From the NCBI GenBank assembly GCA_965247035.1, contig CBDFGJ010000001.1, positions 1,240,001-1,304,000 on the forward strand: a stretch of DNA of 64,000 nt, written 5' to 3'. The notes beneath the pieces were generated by a model. That model made no database searches and was not told the DNA's origin. It saw only the letters and a program-made list of their open reading frames with translations. Below are positions 27,581 to 36,862 of the stretch, in pieces (positions within the stretch are counted from its first letter, which is position 1; the number at the start of each line of letters is the position of its first letter). The DNA comes from Azophilus sp965247035 (lineage in GTDB: Bacteria; Pseudomonadota; Gammaproteobacteria; Pseudomonadales; Azotimanducaceae). The translations under genes were made by a program, and so were the position numbers.

Positions 27581-28027
27581 TCAATCATCCATCTCCCAAT
27601 AGGGGGGATTGTTCAGCGGCCCTAGGGTTTGCCCGAGCTGAATCAGCACACCGTGGGCGCTCTTTGGCGAGATGAACGCGCCAATGTTTTCCGGGTCGTC
27701 AAACTGCTTGTCCACCACCCGCACGCCCGCTGCCTCCAACAGCAGGGTCTTGCGCTCAAGGTCCGGCGTCTGCAAGGTGATGTGGTGGACGCCCTCCCCA
27801 CGAACCTCAAGGTGCTTGGCGAGAAAGCCGTCCGGGTCGATGGGCTCCAGCAGTTCAATGCAAAAATCATGCAAATCCAGAATGGCCACCCGAAAGCTGC
27901 CGTCCCGGCTCTCCCCGGTGCGGCGCAGCTTCGCACCGAGCACCGTTTCAAATAGAGACAACGCCTTGTCTATGCTGCGTACAGCGATGCCGATGTGGTC
28001 AAAGCGACCGATTGGTTCCGCGCTCAT
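27581..28027 (-). CDS. Methylmalonyl-CoA epimerase (VOC family)
   Basis: A 148-residue vicinal-oxygen-chelate protein that interconverts the (2S) and (2R) epimers of methylmalonyl-CoA. Metal ligands are visible in RFDHIGIAV, IELLEPI, GVHHITLQT and HGVLIQL. It is co-directional with and 22 bp downstream of the propionyl-CoA synthetase gene, which fits entry of propionate carbon through methylmalonyl-CoA. A generic glyoxalase role is the alternative. Confidence 0.85.
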   Translation of the reverse strand: MSAEPIGRFDHIGIAVRSIDKALSLFETVLGAKLRRTGESRDGSFRVAILDLHDFCIELLEPIDPDGFLAKHLEVRGEGVHHITLQTPDLERKTLLLEAAGVRVVDKQFDDPENIGAFISPKSAHGVLIQLGQTLGPLNNPPYWEMDD

Positions 28028-28049
28028 TTGTTGCACCCCGCACCCACAA

Positions 28050-29951
28050 TCATCCCTGCCGTGCTAGCAGGTCTTGAATCTCGCCGATGATGGCCGGATC
28101 GTCAATGGTGGCTGGAACGGCCACGGCTTGACCAGTCAGCAACTCGCGCAAGGTCTGCCGCAGCAGCTTGCCAGAACGCGTTTTGGGCAGCCGTGACGCT
28201 ATAACAACCCGATTGAAGTTGGCGAAGGGTCCGACCTCGGCCCGAACCTTGGCCGTCAATTCCGCCGCCACCGCCTCACCGTCCAGGTTGACGCCATCCT
28301 TCAGCACCACCAAGCCAAAGGGGATTTGGCCCTTGTCCGCATCCTCAACGCCGACCACAACGCATTCGGCCACCGCCGCATGGCTGGCCACCACTTCCTC
28401 AAGCTGGCCGGTGCTCAGCCGATGCCCAGCCACGTTGATCACGTCGTCAATGCGTCCCATGACGTACATGTAGCCGTCTTCGTCCCGATAGCCGCCATCG
28501 CCGGTGAGGTAGAACCCCGGATAGCGAGACCAGTAGGCGTCAATGAAGCGTTGATGATCTCCCCAGATGGTGGTGAAGGCACCGGGCGGCAGAGGCTCCT
28601 TGATGACTATCGTCCCCTCTTGCCCAGGGGCAAGCTCTTCGCCCTCGTCGTCCAAAACGCGCAGGTCGTAGCCTGGCACCGGCATGGTCAAAGAGCCAGG
28701 GCGGGTTTCCATCAACTCAACCCCGGCCATGTTGGCGCAGATGGACCAGCCGGTTTCCGTCTGCCACCAATGATCAATGACGGGAATGCCCAAGTGCTCG
28801 TTAAGCCAGTGGTAGGTGGGCGTGTCGAGACGCTCTCCGGCGACGAATTGATAACGCAGGGAGGATAGATCATAGCGCTCCTTCAGGCGACACTCCGGAT
28901 CCTCCTTCTTAATGGCGCGAAACGCCGTCGGCGCGGTGAAGAAGCAGTTGACCCGGTGGTCTTGAATGACGCGCCAGAACACGCCGGCGTCCGGCGTTCC
29001 CACCGGCTTGCCTTCAAAGAGCACCGTCGTGCAGCCGCGCATCAAGGGGCCGTAGACGATGTAGGAATGGCCCACCACCCAGCCCACATCGGAGGCGGCC
29101 CAGAACACGTCCCCCGCATCCACCCCATAGATGGCCGCCATGCTCCAATGAAGCGCCACAGCGTGGCCGCCGCTGTCCCGCACCACACCCTTGGGCCGGC
29201 CGGTGGTACCGGATGTGTAGAGAATATAGAGCGGGTCGGTGGCGGCAACAGGCGTCCAACCCACGGGTTCGCTGGCTGACTCCCAATCCGCCCAATCCAG
29301 ATCCCGGCCCGGCACGAGCCCGGCTTCGCACTGCGGCCGCTGCAGCACGACGCAATGATCCACCCTGTGCTTGGCCAAGCGGATGGCCTCATCCAGCAAG
29401 GGCTTGTACGGAATGACCCGGGCCACTTCGATGCCGCAGGACGCGGTCAAGATTGCCTTGGGCGCGGCATCGTCAATGCGGCTCGCCAACTCAGGCGCGG
29501 CGAAGCCGCCGAAAACCACGGAATGAACAGCGCCAATCCGGGCGCAAGCCAGCATGGCGACGACCGCCTCCGGCACCATGGGCATGTAGATGACAACCCG
29601 GTCGCCAAGCCCCACACCCAGCGCGGCCAAGCCACCCGCCGCCCGCGCCACCCGCGCCAGTAGTTCCGAGTAGGTGAAGCGAGCGAGCTTCCCCGTTGCC
29701 GGAGAGTCGTAAATCAATGCAACCTGATCGCCTCGACCAGCTTGCACATGTCGGTCCAAGGCCAACCAGCACGAATTGGTCTGGCCGCCGCCAAACCATC
29801 GCCAAGTGCCGTCACCGTCCCGCTGCAAAATGCGCTGTGGAAACTCCAGCCAAGGAATCTCCTGCGCCCGCTCGCGCCAGAACCCCTCCGGGTCGGCCAA
29901 CGACCGTCGATGCAAGGATGCGTAGCTCAAGTCTTCACTCCAAAGGCCCAA
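28050..29951 (-). CDS. prpE: Propionyl-CoA synthetase
   Basis: AMP-forming acyl-CoA ligase of 633 residues. The P-loop-like YTSGTTGRPKGVVRDSGGHA is the PrpE form of the signature. HWWQTETGW and YLTGDGGYRDEDGYMYVMGR follow, and the catalytic Lys lies in PKTRSGKLLRQTL. It activates propionate to propionyl-CoA, possibly acetate more slowly. The start is a TTG at 29951 (reading LGLWSEDLSYASLHRRS); a later TTG in the same frame is possible. It pairs with the epimerase gene and is divergent from the valine operon. Confidence 0.9.
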   Translation of the reverse strand: MGLWSEDLSYASLHRRSLADPEGFWRERAQEIPWLEFPQRILQRDGDGTWRWFGGGQTNSCWLALDRHVQAGRGDQVALIYDSPATGKLARFTYSELLARVARAAGGLAALGVGLGDRVVIYMPMVPEAVVAMLACARIGAVHSVVFGGFAAPELASRIDDAAPKAILTASCGIEVARVIPYKPLLDEAIRLAKHRVDHCVVLQRPQCEAGLVPGRDLDWADWESASEPVGWTPVAATDPLYILYTSGTTGRPKGVVRDSGGHAVALHWSMAAIYGVDAGDVFWAASDVGWVVGHSYIVYGPLMRGCTTVLFEGKPVGTPDAGVFWRVIQDHRVNCFFTAPTAFRAIKKEDPECRLKERYDLSSLRYQFVAGERLDTPTYHWLNEHLGIPVIDHWWQTETGWSICANMAGVELMETRPGSLTMPVPGYDLRVLDDEGEELAPGQEGTIVIKEPLPPGAFTTIWGDHQRFIDAYWSRYPGFYLTGDGGYRDEDGYMYVMGRIDDVINVAGHRLSTGQLEEVVASHAAVAECVVVGVEDADKGQIPFGLVVLKDGVNLDGEAVAAELTAKVRAEVGPFANFNRVVIASRLPKTRSGKLLRQTLRELLTGQAVAVPATIDDPAIIGEIQDLLARQG

Positions 29952-30284
29952 AGGCGTTCGCCGCTTCTTGTGCGTTTGCCGCCAGACCTTTCGTCTGCGC
30001 CATGGTCACTCCAGCGGCGCAGTTCACTGTCCACCCCCTGCGGTCAAAGACCTGCCTCGACGGAGCACCCGTGAATCTTGCCGCAGTTCACTTCTTCTGT
30101 CACTCTTTCGCCTTGGATCAGGGGGCTAGGGGTCAGCGACCTAGGGTGTTCCTGAGCAGCGGCGGGGCCGGGCGTGCAGACCGCTCCGCAACCCTAGGCA
30201 TCTCCTCGTCAGACGCAAGTCCAGAATGTGAATGTCTAAAGCCTAGCGCTGTTTAGACAAACTTGGTGCTGTTAGAATTGCAAT
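29952..30284. promoter_or_regulatory. Divergent promoter region prpE / valine operon
   Basis: A 333-bp spacer between two divergently read catabolic operons. No gene is convincing. An ATG at about 30003 on the minus strand opens only a 22-codon frame (MAQTKGLAANAQEAANAFG) running into the prpE start in another frame; it could be a leader peptide or a frameshifted remnant. The AT-rich end just before 30285 probably holds the valine operon promoter. Confidence 0.45.
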
Positions 30285-31457
30285 ATGGAATTTGAACTGA
30301 CCAGCGAACAGATCGCCTACCGAGATTTGGCGCAGCAATTTTCCGACCGAGAGCTAGCCCCCTACGCCGCTCAGTGGGATGAGCGCGAAGAATTCCCCAA
30401 GGCTGTGTTGGCCAAGGCCGGCACCTTGGGTTTCTGCGGCCTGTACACACCCGAATCCGCCGGCGGCCTTGGCTTGTCTCGGCTTGATGCAAGCGTCATT
30501 TTCGAAGAGCTGGCGCACGGCTGTACCTCCACCACAGCCTATTTGACCATACACAACATGGCCCTGTGGATGATCGCCTCTTTTGGCGGCGAAGCCGCCC
30601 AAGAGCAGTTCTGCCGCAGTTTGGCCAGTGGCGAGAAGCTCGCCTCCTATTGCCTCACCGAGCCCGGCGCGGGCAGTGATGCGGCGGCGCTCAAAACCAC
30701 GGCTCGCCAAACGGGCGGCGGCTACGCGCTCAATGGCGTCAAGGCGTTTGTTTCCGGCGCCGGCGCCACCGACGTGCTGGTGGTTATGGCCCGCTTGATG
30801 ATCGTGGACAAGGTGCAGCCGGGTGCCGGCGGCATCTGCGCCTTTGTGGTGGACGCCAATTCCCCAGGCATCAGCTTCGGACGCAAGGAGGCGAAGATGG
30901 GCTGGAACAGCCAGCCCACTCGACAAATTATCTTCGAGGATGTGTTCGTCGCGGAGCAAAACCGTTTGGGGGCGGAGGGGGAAGGTTTCAAAATAGCCAT
31001 GGAGGGGCTGGATGGCGGCCGCATCAACATCGCCACCTGCTCGGTCGGCACGGCCCAAGCCGCGGTGGAGCAAACCAGCACCTATCTCCGCGAACGCAAA
31101 GCCTTTGGCCGGCCGATCGGCGGCTTTCAGGCGCTGCAATTCAAGCTAGCGGACATGGCCACCCATCTTGTCGCATCCAGACAGATGGTGCGCTTGGCGG
31201 CCTCGAAACTCGACAGCCAGAACGCCGACGCCCCAACCTATTGCGCCATGGCCAAGCGGTTCGCCACGGATATGTGCTTTGAGGTCTGCAACGACGCCCT
31301 GCAACTGCACGGCGGCTACGGCTACATCAAGGAATTTCCCTTGGAGCGCCATGTGCGGGATACCAGGGTGCATCAAATCCTTGAGGGCACCAACGAAATC
31401 ATGCGGGTCATCATCGGCCGCCGCCTGTTGGTCGAGGGTGCCGCCGCACTGCTGTAA
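30285..31457 (+). CDS. Isobutyryl-CoA dehydrogenase-like acyl-CoA dehydrogenase
   Basis: FAD-dependent acyl-CoA dehydrogenase of 390 residues. AYCLTEPGAGSD-type motif is present as SYCLTEPGAGSDAAAL, the second signature region is QLHGGYGYIKEFPLERHVRD, and the catalytic Glu lies in ILEGTNEIMRVIIGR. The three following genes complete the mid-part of valine catabolism, so isobutyryl-CoA is the most likely substrate (context-based). The start MEFELTSEQIAYRDLAQQF fits the family. It is first in a four-gene operon. Confidence 0.9.
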   Translation: MEFELTSEQIAYRDLAQQFSDRELAPYAAQWDEREEFPKAVLAKAGTLGFCGLYTPESAGGLGLSRLDASVIFEELAHGCTSTTAYLTIHNMALWMIASFGGEAAQEQFCRSLASGEKLASYCLTEPGAGSDAAALKTTARQTGGGYALNGVKAFVSGAGATDVLVVMARLMIVDKVQPGAGGICAFVVDANSPGISFGRKEAKMGWNSQPTRQIIFEDVFVAEQNRLGAEGEGFKIAMEGLDGGRINIATCSVGTAQAAVEQTSTYLRERKAFGRPIGGFQALQFKLADMATHLVASRQMVRLAASKLDSQNADAPTYCAMAKRFATDMCFEVCNDALQLHGGYGYIKEFPLERHVRDTRVHQILEGTNEIMRVIIGRRLLVEGAAALL

Positions 31458-31490
31458 ATTCAATTTCTTGTTCTTGACTAGGAACCGCAC

Positions 31491-32279
31491 ATGACTCAAT
31501 CCCCACCCCCGAAGCTGTTTTCAGAGCAGCGGGGGCACACGCTTTTGCTAACCATCAACACCCCGCCGGCAAACACTTGGGACAGAGGCAGCCTAGGCGC
31601 CCTAAAGATAGTTGTTGAGCAATGCCAACAGAACCCAGACATCTACGCCATCGTCATCACCGGCCAAGGCGAGAAGTTCTTCTCCGCCGGGGCGGACCTC
31701 AAGCTCTTTGCCGATGGAGACAAAAACGTGGCCCGTGGCATGGCCGCAAGTTTCGGCGACGCCTTTGAGGCGCTGGCCAACTTTCGCGGCGTGACCATCG
31801 CCGCCATTAACGGCTACGCCATGGGCGGCGGCTTAGAGTGCGCCTTGGCCTGCGACATCCGCATCTGCGAAACCCATGCGCAAATGGCTCTGCCGGAAGC
31901 CAGCGTGGGCCTGTTGCCATGCGGCGGCGGCACCCAGAACCTAGCTTGGACGGTGGGCGAAGGCTGGGCCAAGCGCATCATCCTGTGCGGCGAACGGGTG
32001 GACGCCGCCACAGGGCGAGAAATCGGCTTGGTGGAGGAAGTGGTCGAACGGGGCAAGTCATTGGAGCGGGCGCTGATGCTGGCCGAGAGCGTGGGCCGCC
32101 AAAGCCCGCCGGCGGTGGCCTCCTGCAAGAACCTCATCCAACGTGCCCGCTCCGGGCACATCACAGGTGCTTACGACGCCGAGCGGGATGCCTTTGTCGC
32201 CCTGTTTGACACAATGGATCAAAAGGAGGGCGTCAACGCCTTCCTAGAGAAGCGTTCACCGGCATGGGTCAATGGTTGA
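31491..32279 (+). CDS. Enoyl-CoA hydratase (valine pathway)
   Basis: Crotonase-fold hydratase, 262 residues. The oxyanion-hole sequences are FFSAGADLKLFADG and AAINGYAMGGGLECALACD, and the catalytic Glu region is MALPEASVGLLPCGGG. In this operon it would hydrate methacrylyl-CoA to 3-hydroxyisobutyryl-CoA. It is 33 bp after the dehydrogenase and 3 bp before the hydrolase gene. Confidence 0.88.
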   Translation: MTQSPPPKLFSEQRGHTLLLTINTPPANTWDRGSLGALKIVVEQCQQNPDIYAIVITGQGEKFFSAGADLKLFADGDKNVARGMAASFGDAFEALANFRGVTIAAINGYAMGGGLECALACDIRICETHAQMALPEASVGLLPCGGGTQNLAWTVGEGWAKRIILCGERVDAATGREIGLVEEVVERGKSLERALMLAESVGRQSPPAVASCKNLIQRARSGHITGAYDAERDAFVALFDTMDQKEGVNAFLEKRSPAWVNG

Positions 32280-32282
32280 ACC

Positions 32283-33410
32283 ATGCGTTTGCTCAACCAC
32301 CAAGGCGCCAGCGTAGCGCTGTACGAACACGAGACCAAGGGCGAACGCATCCTCGCCGAAGCGCGGCTCAACGCACCCACCACATTGAATTCCCTCAGCT
32401 TGGAGATGACGCGGATTCTAAGGCCGGCGCTGAACGCGTGGCGCGACGACGACCGGGTAGCCGCCCTGCTCTTCACCGGCACGGGGGACCGTGCCTTCTG
32501 CGCCGGCGGCGACATCCAGGCGCTCCACCACGCCATGGTGAAGAACCACGACGCCGGGCGCACCCTAGACACCTACCCTTTCGACTTCTTTGAAAACGAA
32601 TACCGGCTAGACTATCTAGTGCACACCTACCCCAAGCCGGTGGTCACCGTCGGCCACGGGGTGGTGATGGGCGGCGGCCTCGGCATCTTTTCCGCCTCGC
32701 GCTTTAGGGTGGTCACCGAGCGTTCGCGCATCGCCTACCCGGAAGTGACCATCGGCCTGTTTCCAGACGCCGGCGGTTCTTGGATGCTGCGCAACATCGA
32801 ACCCCACATCGCCCTGTTTCTCGGCTGCACGGGCGCTCACTTCAACGGCGGCGACGCCATCGCCATTGGGCTTGGCACCCATAGCGTCGCCAATGGCGAG
32901 CGCGAGGCAGTGCTGAGCGCCCTGCTGGCCATCGACTACGCCGGCAACGCGGACGATGCGCGGTGCATTGAGGCCGCCCTTGCCACCCTGCCGACGGTGG
33001 CTTTGCCTGCCGTTCAGGTGGGCGCAATTCCGGCCAACCTGACCTTGGCAGGCGGCTATGCCGAAGTGGTGGAGCGCCTTCGCCGTCTCAAGGGCAACGA
33101 CTGGCTGAGCAAGGCGGTGGCGACCATGGAGCGGGGCTGCCCCACCACCGTCGGCGTGGTCGTCGAACAGTTGAGCCGGGCACCGAACCTGAACTTGGCC
33201 GACTGCTTTCGCATGGAGATGACCATTGCCACCCACTGCGCACTGAACCGGGATTTCGCCGAAGGCGTGCGCGCCTTGCTGATTGAAAAGGACAACAATC
33301 CAAACTGGCTGTTTGGCGACTTGGACGGGCTAGACTACGACCATGTGCTCAAGCACTTTGAACCGCCTTGGCCGCAGTCCCCCTTGCATGATCTGGAGCG
33401 CAACGCATGA
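32283..33410 (+). CDS. 3-hydroxyisobutyryl-CoA hydrolase
   Basis: A 375-residue crotonase-superfamily thioesterase (HIBCH type) that releases 3-hydroxyisobutyrate. Features are RAFCAGGDIQALHHAM, TVGHGVVMGGGLGIFSASR, the catalytic region AYPEVTIGLFPDAGGS, and the long C-terminal extension with CFRMEMTIATHC. That extension separates HIBCH from ordinary hydratases. It overlaps the next gene by 4 nt. Confidence 0.92.
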   Translation: MRLLNHQGASVALYEHETKGERILAEARLNAPTTLNSLSLEMTRILRPALNAWRDDDRVAALLFTGTGDRAFCAGGDIQALHHAMVKNHDAGRTLDTYPFDFFENEYRLDYLVHTYPKPVVTVGHGVVMGGGLGIFSASRFRVVTERSRIAYPEVTIGLFPDAGGSWMLRNIEPHIALFLGCTGAHFNGGDAIAIGLGTHSVANGEREAVLSALLAIDYAGNADDARCIEAALATLPTVALPAVQVGAIPANLTLAGGYAEVVERLRRLKGNDWLSKAVATMERGCPTTVGVVVEQLSRAPNLNLADCFRMEMTIATHCALNRDFAEGVRALLIEKDNNPNWLFGDLDGLDYDHVLKHFEPPWPQSPLHDLERNA

Positions 33411-34306
33411 GCGACAAGATAGGTTTTGTGGGCTTGGGCAACATGGGTGGTCCCATGGCGTCCAACTTGGTCGCCGACGGCCATGAAGTCAAGGTGTTCG
33501 ACTTGGTCACCGACCTCATCGGGCGTGTGCAAGGCGGCTTGGCGCAAAACTCGGCCCTTGACGCCGCAACTGACGTGGACGTCTTCATCAGCATGCTGCC
33601 GGCCGGCAAGCATGTGGCCGAGCTCTACATTGACCAGGGCGTCTTGAGTCGCTTGCCCAAGGGAGCGCTGACCATAGATTGCAGCACCATAGACCCGAAA
33701 ACTGCGCAACAGGTGGCGGCGGCGGCGGCGGAAAAGGGGGTGGCCATGCTGGACGCGCCGGTTTCCGGCGGCACCACTGGTGCGCAGAACGGCACCTTGA
33801 CGTTCATTGTTGGCGGTTCGGCTGAGGCGCTCGAACGGGCCCGTCCGTTGTTCGAGGCGATGGGTGCCAACATTTTCCATGCCGGCGGCAACGGTGCCGG
33901 TCAAATCGCCAAAATATGCAACAACATGCTGTTGGCCATTCTAATGGCGGGCACCGCCGAAGCCCTGTCCTTGGGCGTGGACAACGGCCTGGACTCGAAA
34001 ACGCTCTCGGAAATCATGAAGCAGTCCTCCGGCGGCAACTGGGCGCTCAACGTTTACAACCCCTACCCAGGCGTGATGGAGAGTGTGCCGGCCAGCCGTG
34101 GCTACCAAGGCGGTTTCCTAGTTGACCTCATGGCCAAGGACCTAGGGCTGGCGATGACAACGGCGGAACAGTCCGGCAACGCGGTACCTCTGGGCAGCTT
34201 GGCCAAGAATCTCTATCAGTTACACAAGCAAACGAATGACGCCGGACCATTGGACTTCTCCAGCATTCAATGGCTGTACAAGCCCGAATTGGCACCCCAA
34301 GGCTGA
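33407..34306 (+). CDS. mmsB: 3-hydroxyisobutyrate dehydrogenase
   Basis: NAD-dependent beta-hydroxyacid dehydrogenase of 299 residues, oxidising 3-hydroxyisobutyrate to methylmalonate semialdehyde. It has the N-terminal Rossmann loop GFVGLGNMGGPMASNL, the substrate motif DAPVSGGTTGAQNGTL, the catalytic Lys in GAGQIAKICNNMLL, and KDLGLAMTTAEQSG. It is the last gene of the valine operon. The next enzyme, methylmalonate semialdehyde dehydrogenase, is not in the window, but its product propionyl-CoA meets the nearby prpE/epimerase route. Confidence 0.93.
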   Translation: MSDKIGFVGLGNMGGPMASNLVADGHEVKVFDLVTDLIGRVQGGLAQNSALDAATDVDVFISMLPAGKHVAELYIDQGVLSRLPKGALTIDCSTIDPKTAQQVAAAAAEKGVAMLDAPVSGGTTGAQNGTLTFIVGGSAEALERARPLFEAMGANIFHAGGNGAGQIAKICNNMLLAILMAGTAEALSLGVDNGLDSKTLSEIMKQSSGGNWALNVYNPYPGVMESVPASRGYQGGFLVDLMAKDLGLAMTTAEQSGNAVPLGSLAKNLYQLHKQTNDAGPLDFSSIQWLYKPELAPQG

Positions 34307-34598
34307 CGAGGCAACGCCTTTCATGGAGCTGCGGAGCCTCTGATTAACTTCCACGGATTGGCCATCGCATGGCAATTGTGGCTGACCGCCGCCATCCCCA
34401 GTTCCGCCATGTTCACCAAGGGAACCTCTGAGTACATTCCAAGAATTGGCTATCGCATGGCGGCTGGAGTCATTTACCTTCTATTTTCAATGACTGACAC
34501 GTCATCGAAAAAAACTGGTCTTGTTGCACTGCGAAAACCTGCGAATTTTTCAGGGGTTTCCAAGGCGTCGGCTACCTGCCAGAGCGCATCCACAGACC

Positions 34599-35414
34599 CT
34601 AGATTGCCGCCCCTTGCACAGGTTGCACAGCCCTTCCCCCAAATCCAAGAAGTTCCTCAAGCCGCTCGACCGGCACCTCGATTTGCCCGTCAACACACTG
34701 CTCAAGCCGTCTCGCGCCACCATGTAGCTTGCGTCCGTTGTTCGTAAGGAACGAGACGCCGTAAACTAGTTTCCCCAAACTCTTTACTGCAGAAACCGGG
34801 GGTATATAGTCCGCGTCTCCCGAAATGACCACGGCCACATCGTAGATGTCGGACAGCATAATCATGTCTGTGGCTAGCTGCGTGTCCACTACTTTTTCAG
34901 AGCCGAGGGATCCGTCGACTAGATTGTATCGAATACTGCCGAAATGCTGAAATTGAACCTGGTCGTGCTGCGACTCTATCGACGCATGCACCTTACGCCA
35001 CCCATCGGCTCTTCTCTGAAACGCCTCTTGTCGATTTTTGAGTTCTTTTTCTACTGCCATCAAACCATCATTGCTATCGTCAGCCGCAACCCCCTGAATG
35101 CGCAGTTGCTCGACGATGCCTGTCCCGACAAGGAAACTTTTTTTCTTCTCCAGATCGTACGGTATGTTGTACGGCCAGTAGTCGATCTCCCTGATGACAT
35201 ACCAATAGACCCTAACCAACTCCCATCCCGGCCGGTCGTTAATGAGAGATTTGTAGAAGCCGAGCCAGTTCGCTTCTGGCAAATAGTCCTCTTTCTTGTA
35301 GATCTGCGGGGTACCTTTGAACAGACTGGCCAAACTATGTCGGAAGTTCTCGCCATCGACAAAGATGCAAACGCGCTTCCAACTTGGCGCAACGCCACCA
35401 AAGGTCTCCACCAT
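34599..35414 (-). CDS. NYN/LabA-type PIN-fold ribonuclease
   Basis: A 271-residue protein with a NYN (LabA-like, DUF88) domain across most of its length. The acidic metal site is formed by CIFVDGENFRHSL, VDTQLATDMIMLSD and VVISGDADYIPPVSAV. Such proteins are metal-dependent RNases, often of unknown target. It stands alone, flanked by the valine operon terminator region and a dispersed repeat. The C-terminal 40 residues are variable. A defence role is possible but nothing here shows it. Confidence 0.85.
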   Translation of the reverse strand: MVETFGGVAPSWKRVCIFVDGENFRHSLASLFKGTPQIYKKEDYLPEANWLGFYKSLINDRPGWELVRVYWYVIREIDYWPYNIPYDLEKKKSFLVGTGIVEQLRIQGVAADDSNDGLMAVEKELKNRQEAFQRRADGWRKVHASIESQHDQVQFQHFGSIRYNLVDGSLGSEKVVDTQLATDMIMLSDIYDVAVVISGDADYIPPVSAVKSLGKLVYGVSFLTNNGRKLHGGARRLEQCVDGQIEVPVERLEELLGFGGRAVQPVQGAAI

Positions 35415-35542
35415 GATCTAAACCACCCTCCTCAAACTTAAAGAGAGGCCGCTCGGGCCCCCGGCTAAACGTAGCCGCTCCGAAGAACGACCATCAATAT
35501 TCGGTTCAACATTCTACGTCTAAGCAAGCAGATGTAAACATT

Positions 35543-35640
35543 TGTACGGGCTCAGTACATTTCGGAATTTTTTCGATCATGCGGCCATGGCGAGCTTGCC
35601 TGCGAATTCGATCGGGGTCTGAGCCGATTCACCTTCTGAG
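35543..35640. repeat. Dispersed repeat with GTACGGGCTCAG core, copy 2
   Basis: Starts GTACGGGCTCAGTACATTTC, then TTTTTTCGATCATGCGGCC and GAGCTTGCCTGCGAATTCG. Copy 3 at 36648-36740 is in the same orientation, so the two bracket the coiled-coil gene as direct repeats. The remaining stretch to 35840 has unconvincing Pro/Ala or Gly-rich frames on both strands. Confidence 0.6.
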
Positions 35641-35840
35641 CCCGTGCACCGGCCACAAGGCGAGTCAAGCACAAAACCATGGCCAAAGCCATGCCCAAAC
35701 CCGTCGGTAAAACCGGACGCGGAGGCTCCCATGCCCGAACCGACTGGCACACCCGACGCCGCCGCTCCCACCGCAACCTTCATGCCGCCGTCACGTGCGC
35801 CGTCGCGGGCATTTCAAACGCAACGCAAGGGGCCTATACT

Positions 35841-36395
35841 ATGGCCATGATGCAGACGACGATCGTCTACGACACCCACGCGGCGGTGCAGCGGCTGACG
35901 GAAACGGGCATGCCCGAGCCGCAGGCCGAGGCCGTGGTGCGCGAGCAGTCCCTGCTGCTCGAACACAATCTCGCCACCAAGGCCGATATCGAACTGGTCA
36001 AGGCCGATATCGAAGCCCTGCGCCAAGAGACCAAGGCGGGTATCGAAGCCCTGCGCCAAGAGACCAAGGCGGGTATCGAAGCCCTGCGCCAAGAGACCAA
36101 GGCGGGTATCGAAGCCCTGCGCCAAGAGACCAAGGCCGATATCGCACTGGTCAAGGCCGATATCGAAGCCCTGCGCCAAGAGACCAAGGCGGGTATCGAA
36201 GCCCTGCGCCAAGAGACCAAGGCGGGTATTGCGGCCGTCCAGGCGAATGTCGAGAAGCTGGGCCTCAAGACCGCGGCCGATATCGCGACTGTCCATGCCA
36301 AAATCGAAGCCGCGAAGAACGGCATTATCCTGTGGGTCGTTGGGCTGAACGTGGCCATGGTCGGCCTGATGATCGCCGCCGCCAGACTTCTCTAG
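35841..36395 (+). CDS. DUF1640-type coiled-coil protein with C-terminal membrane anchor
   Basis: A 184-residue protein from MAMMQTTIVYDTHAAVQRL, preceded by AAGGGG. The N-terminal block (VQRLTETGMPEPQAEAVVRE) is the DUF1640/CCDC90-like head. The middle is a coiled coil built of six near-identical 11-residue units (IEALRQETKAG), and a hydrophobic tail (ILWVVGLNVAMVGLMIAA) anchors it in the membrane. A longer in-frame reading from 35679 is unlikely because that part is Arg-rich and lies in repeat-derived DNA. Function in bacteria is unknown. The repeat number probably varies among strains. Confidence 0.75.
   Translation: MAMMQTTIVYDTHAAVQRLTETGMPEPQAEAVVREQSLLLEHNLATKADIELVKADIEALRQETKAGIEALRQETKAGIEALRQETKAGIEALRQETKADIALVKADIEALRQETKAGIEALRQETKAGIAAVQANVEKLGLKTAADIATVHAKIEAAKNGIILWVVGLNVAMVGLMIAAARLL
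36006..36230 (+). repeat. 33-bp in-frame tandem repeats
   Basis: Units reading GCCCTGCGCCAAGAGACCAA-GGCGGGTATCGAA occur six times, four then two, separated by a 21-bp spacer (IALVKAD). All are multiples of three, so the coiled-coil register is kept. Near identity at synonymous positions shows recent expansion. Confidence 0.9.
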
Positions 36396-36862
36396 CCCCA
36401 CACGGCGCTCCGCGCTTTCCGGTTTCGCCTCGGCGCAAGGTTTTCCGGCTGCCCCGCTCCGGCGGCGGGCAGGCGCCGTGCAGGGCTTGACATGCCACGC
36501 GGGGCGAACCCGGCCCGCTTTCCGAGCCGTCCCTATACGCCCTTCGGCCGCGCCGGCGGACGTCTTCCATCGCCATGACGGGGATCGCCACCATGGCCGC
36601 AAGCACGCTCGCCCTCATCATCCCGGACATGAAGTATCATCTCAAGGACCTGTACGGGCTCAGGGCATTTCGGAATCTTTTCGATCAGGCAGCGAGGGAG
36701 AGCTTGCGCGGAAATTCGGCTGGGGTTAATAAGCTGAACGGAGCGGGCCTGATTGGGCTTGGGGTGCGGGTTGCCAGCGCGTCAAGTTCCTGCTTGCGCT
36801 CATCCCCAAGCACAACGACGGGGCCGTGCGCCGGTAGCCCGCACTCCAAGCCCACTCCACCT
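36396..36862. other. Gap with dispersed repeat copy 3
   Basis: The 467 bp between the coiled-coil gene and ygfZ include copy 3 of the GTACGGGCTCAG repeat (36648-36740: GTACGGGCTCAGGGCATTTC, then GAGCTTGCGCGGAAATTCGG). A plus-strand frame of about 110 codons crosses it but its composition suggests no real protein. Confidence 0.55.

Noticed and set aside
34358..34747. 129-codon plus-strand gene after mmsB
   Set aside because: It runs antisense into the NYN gene and shows no domain or ribosome site.
35679..35840. 54-codon N-terminal extension of the coiled-coil protein
   Set aside because: Arg-rich and derived from repeat-flanking DNA. The DUF1640-type head starts at 35841 behind a good ribosome site.
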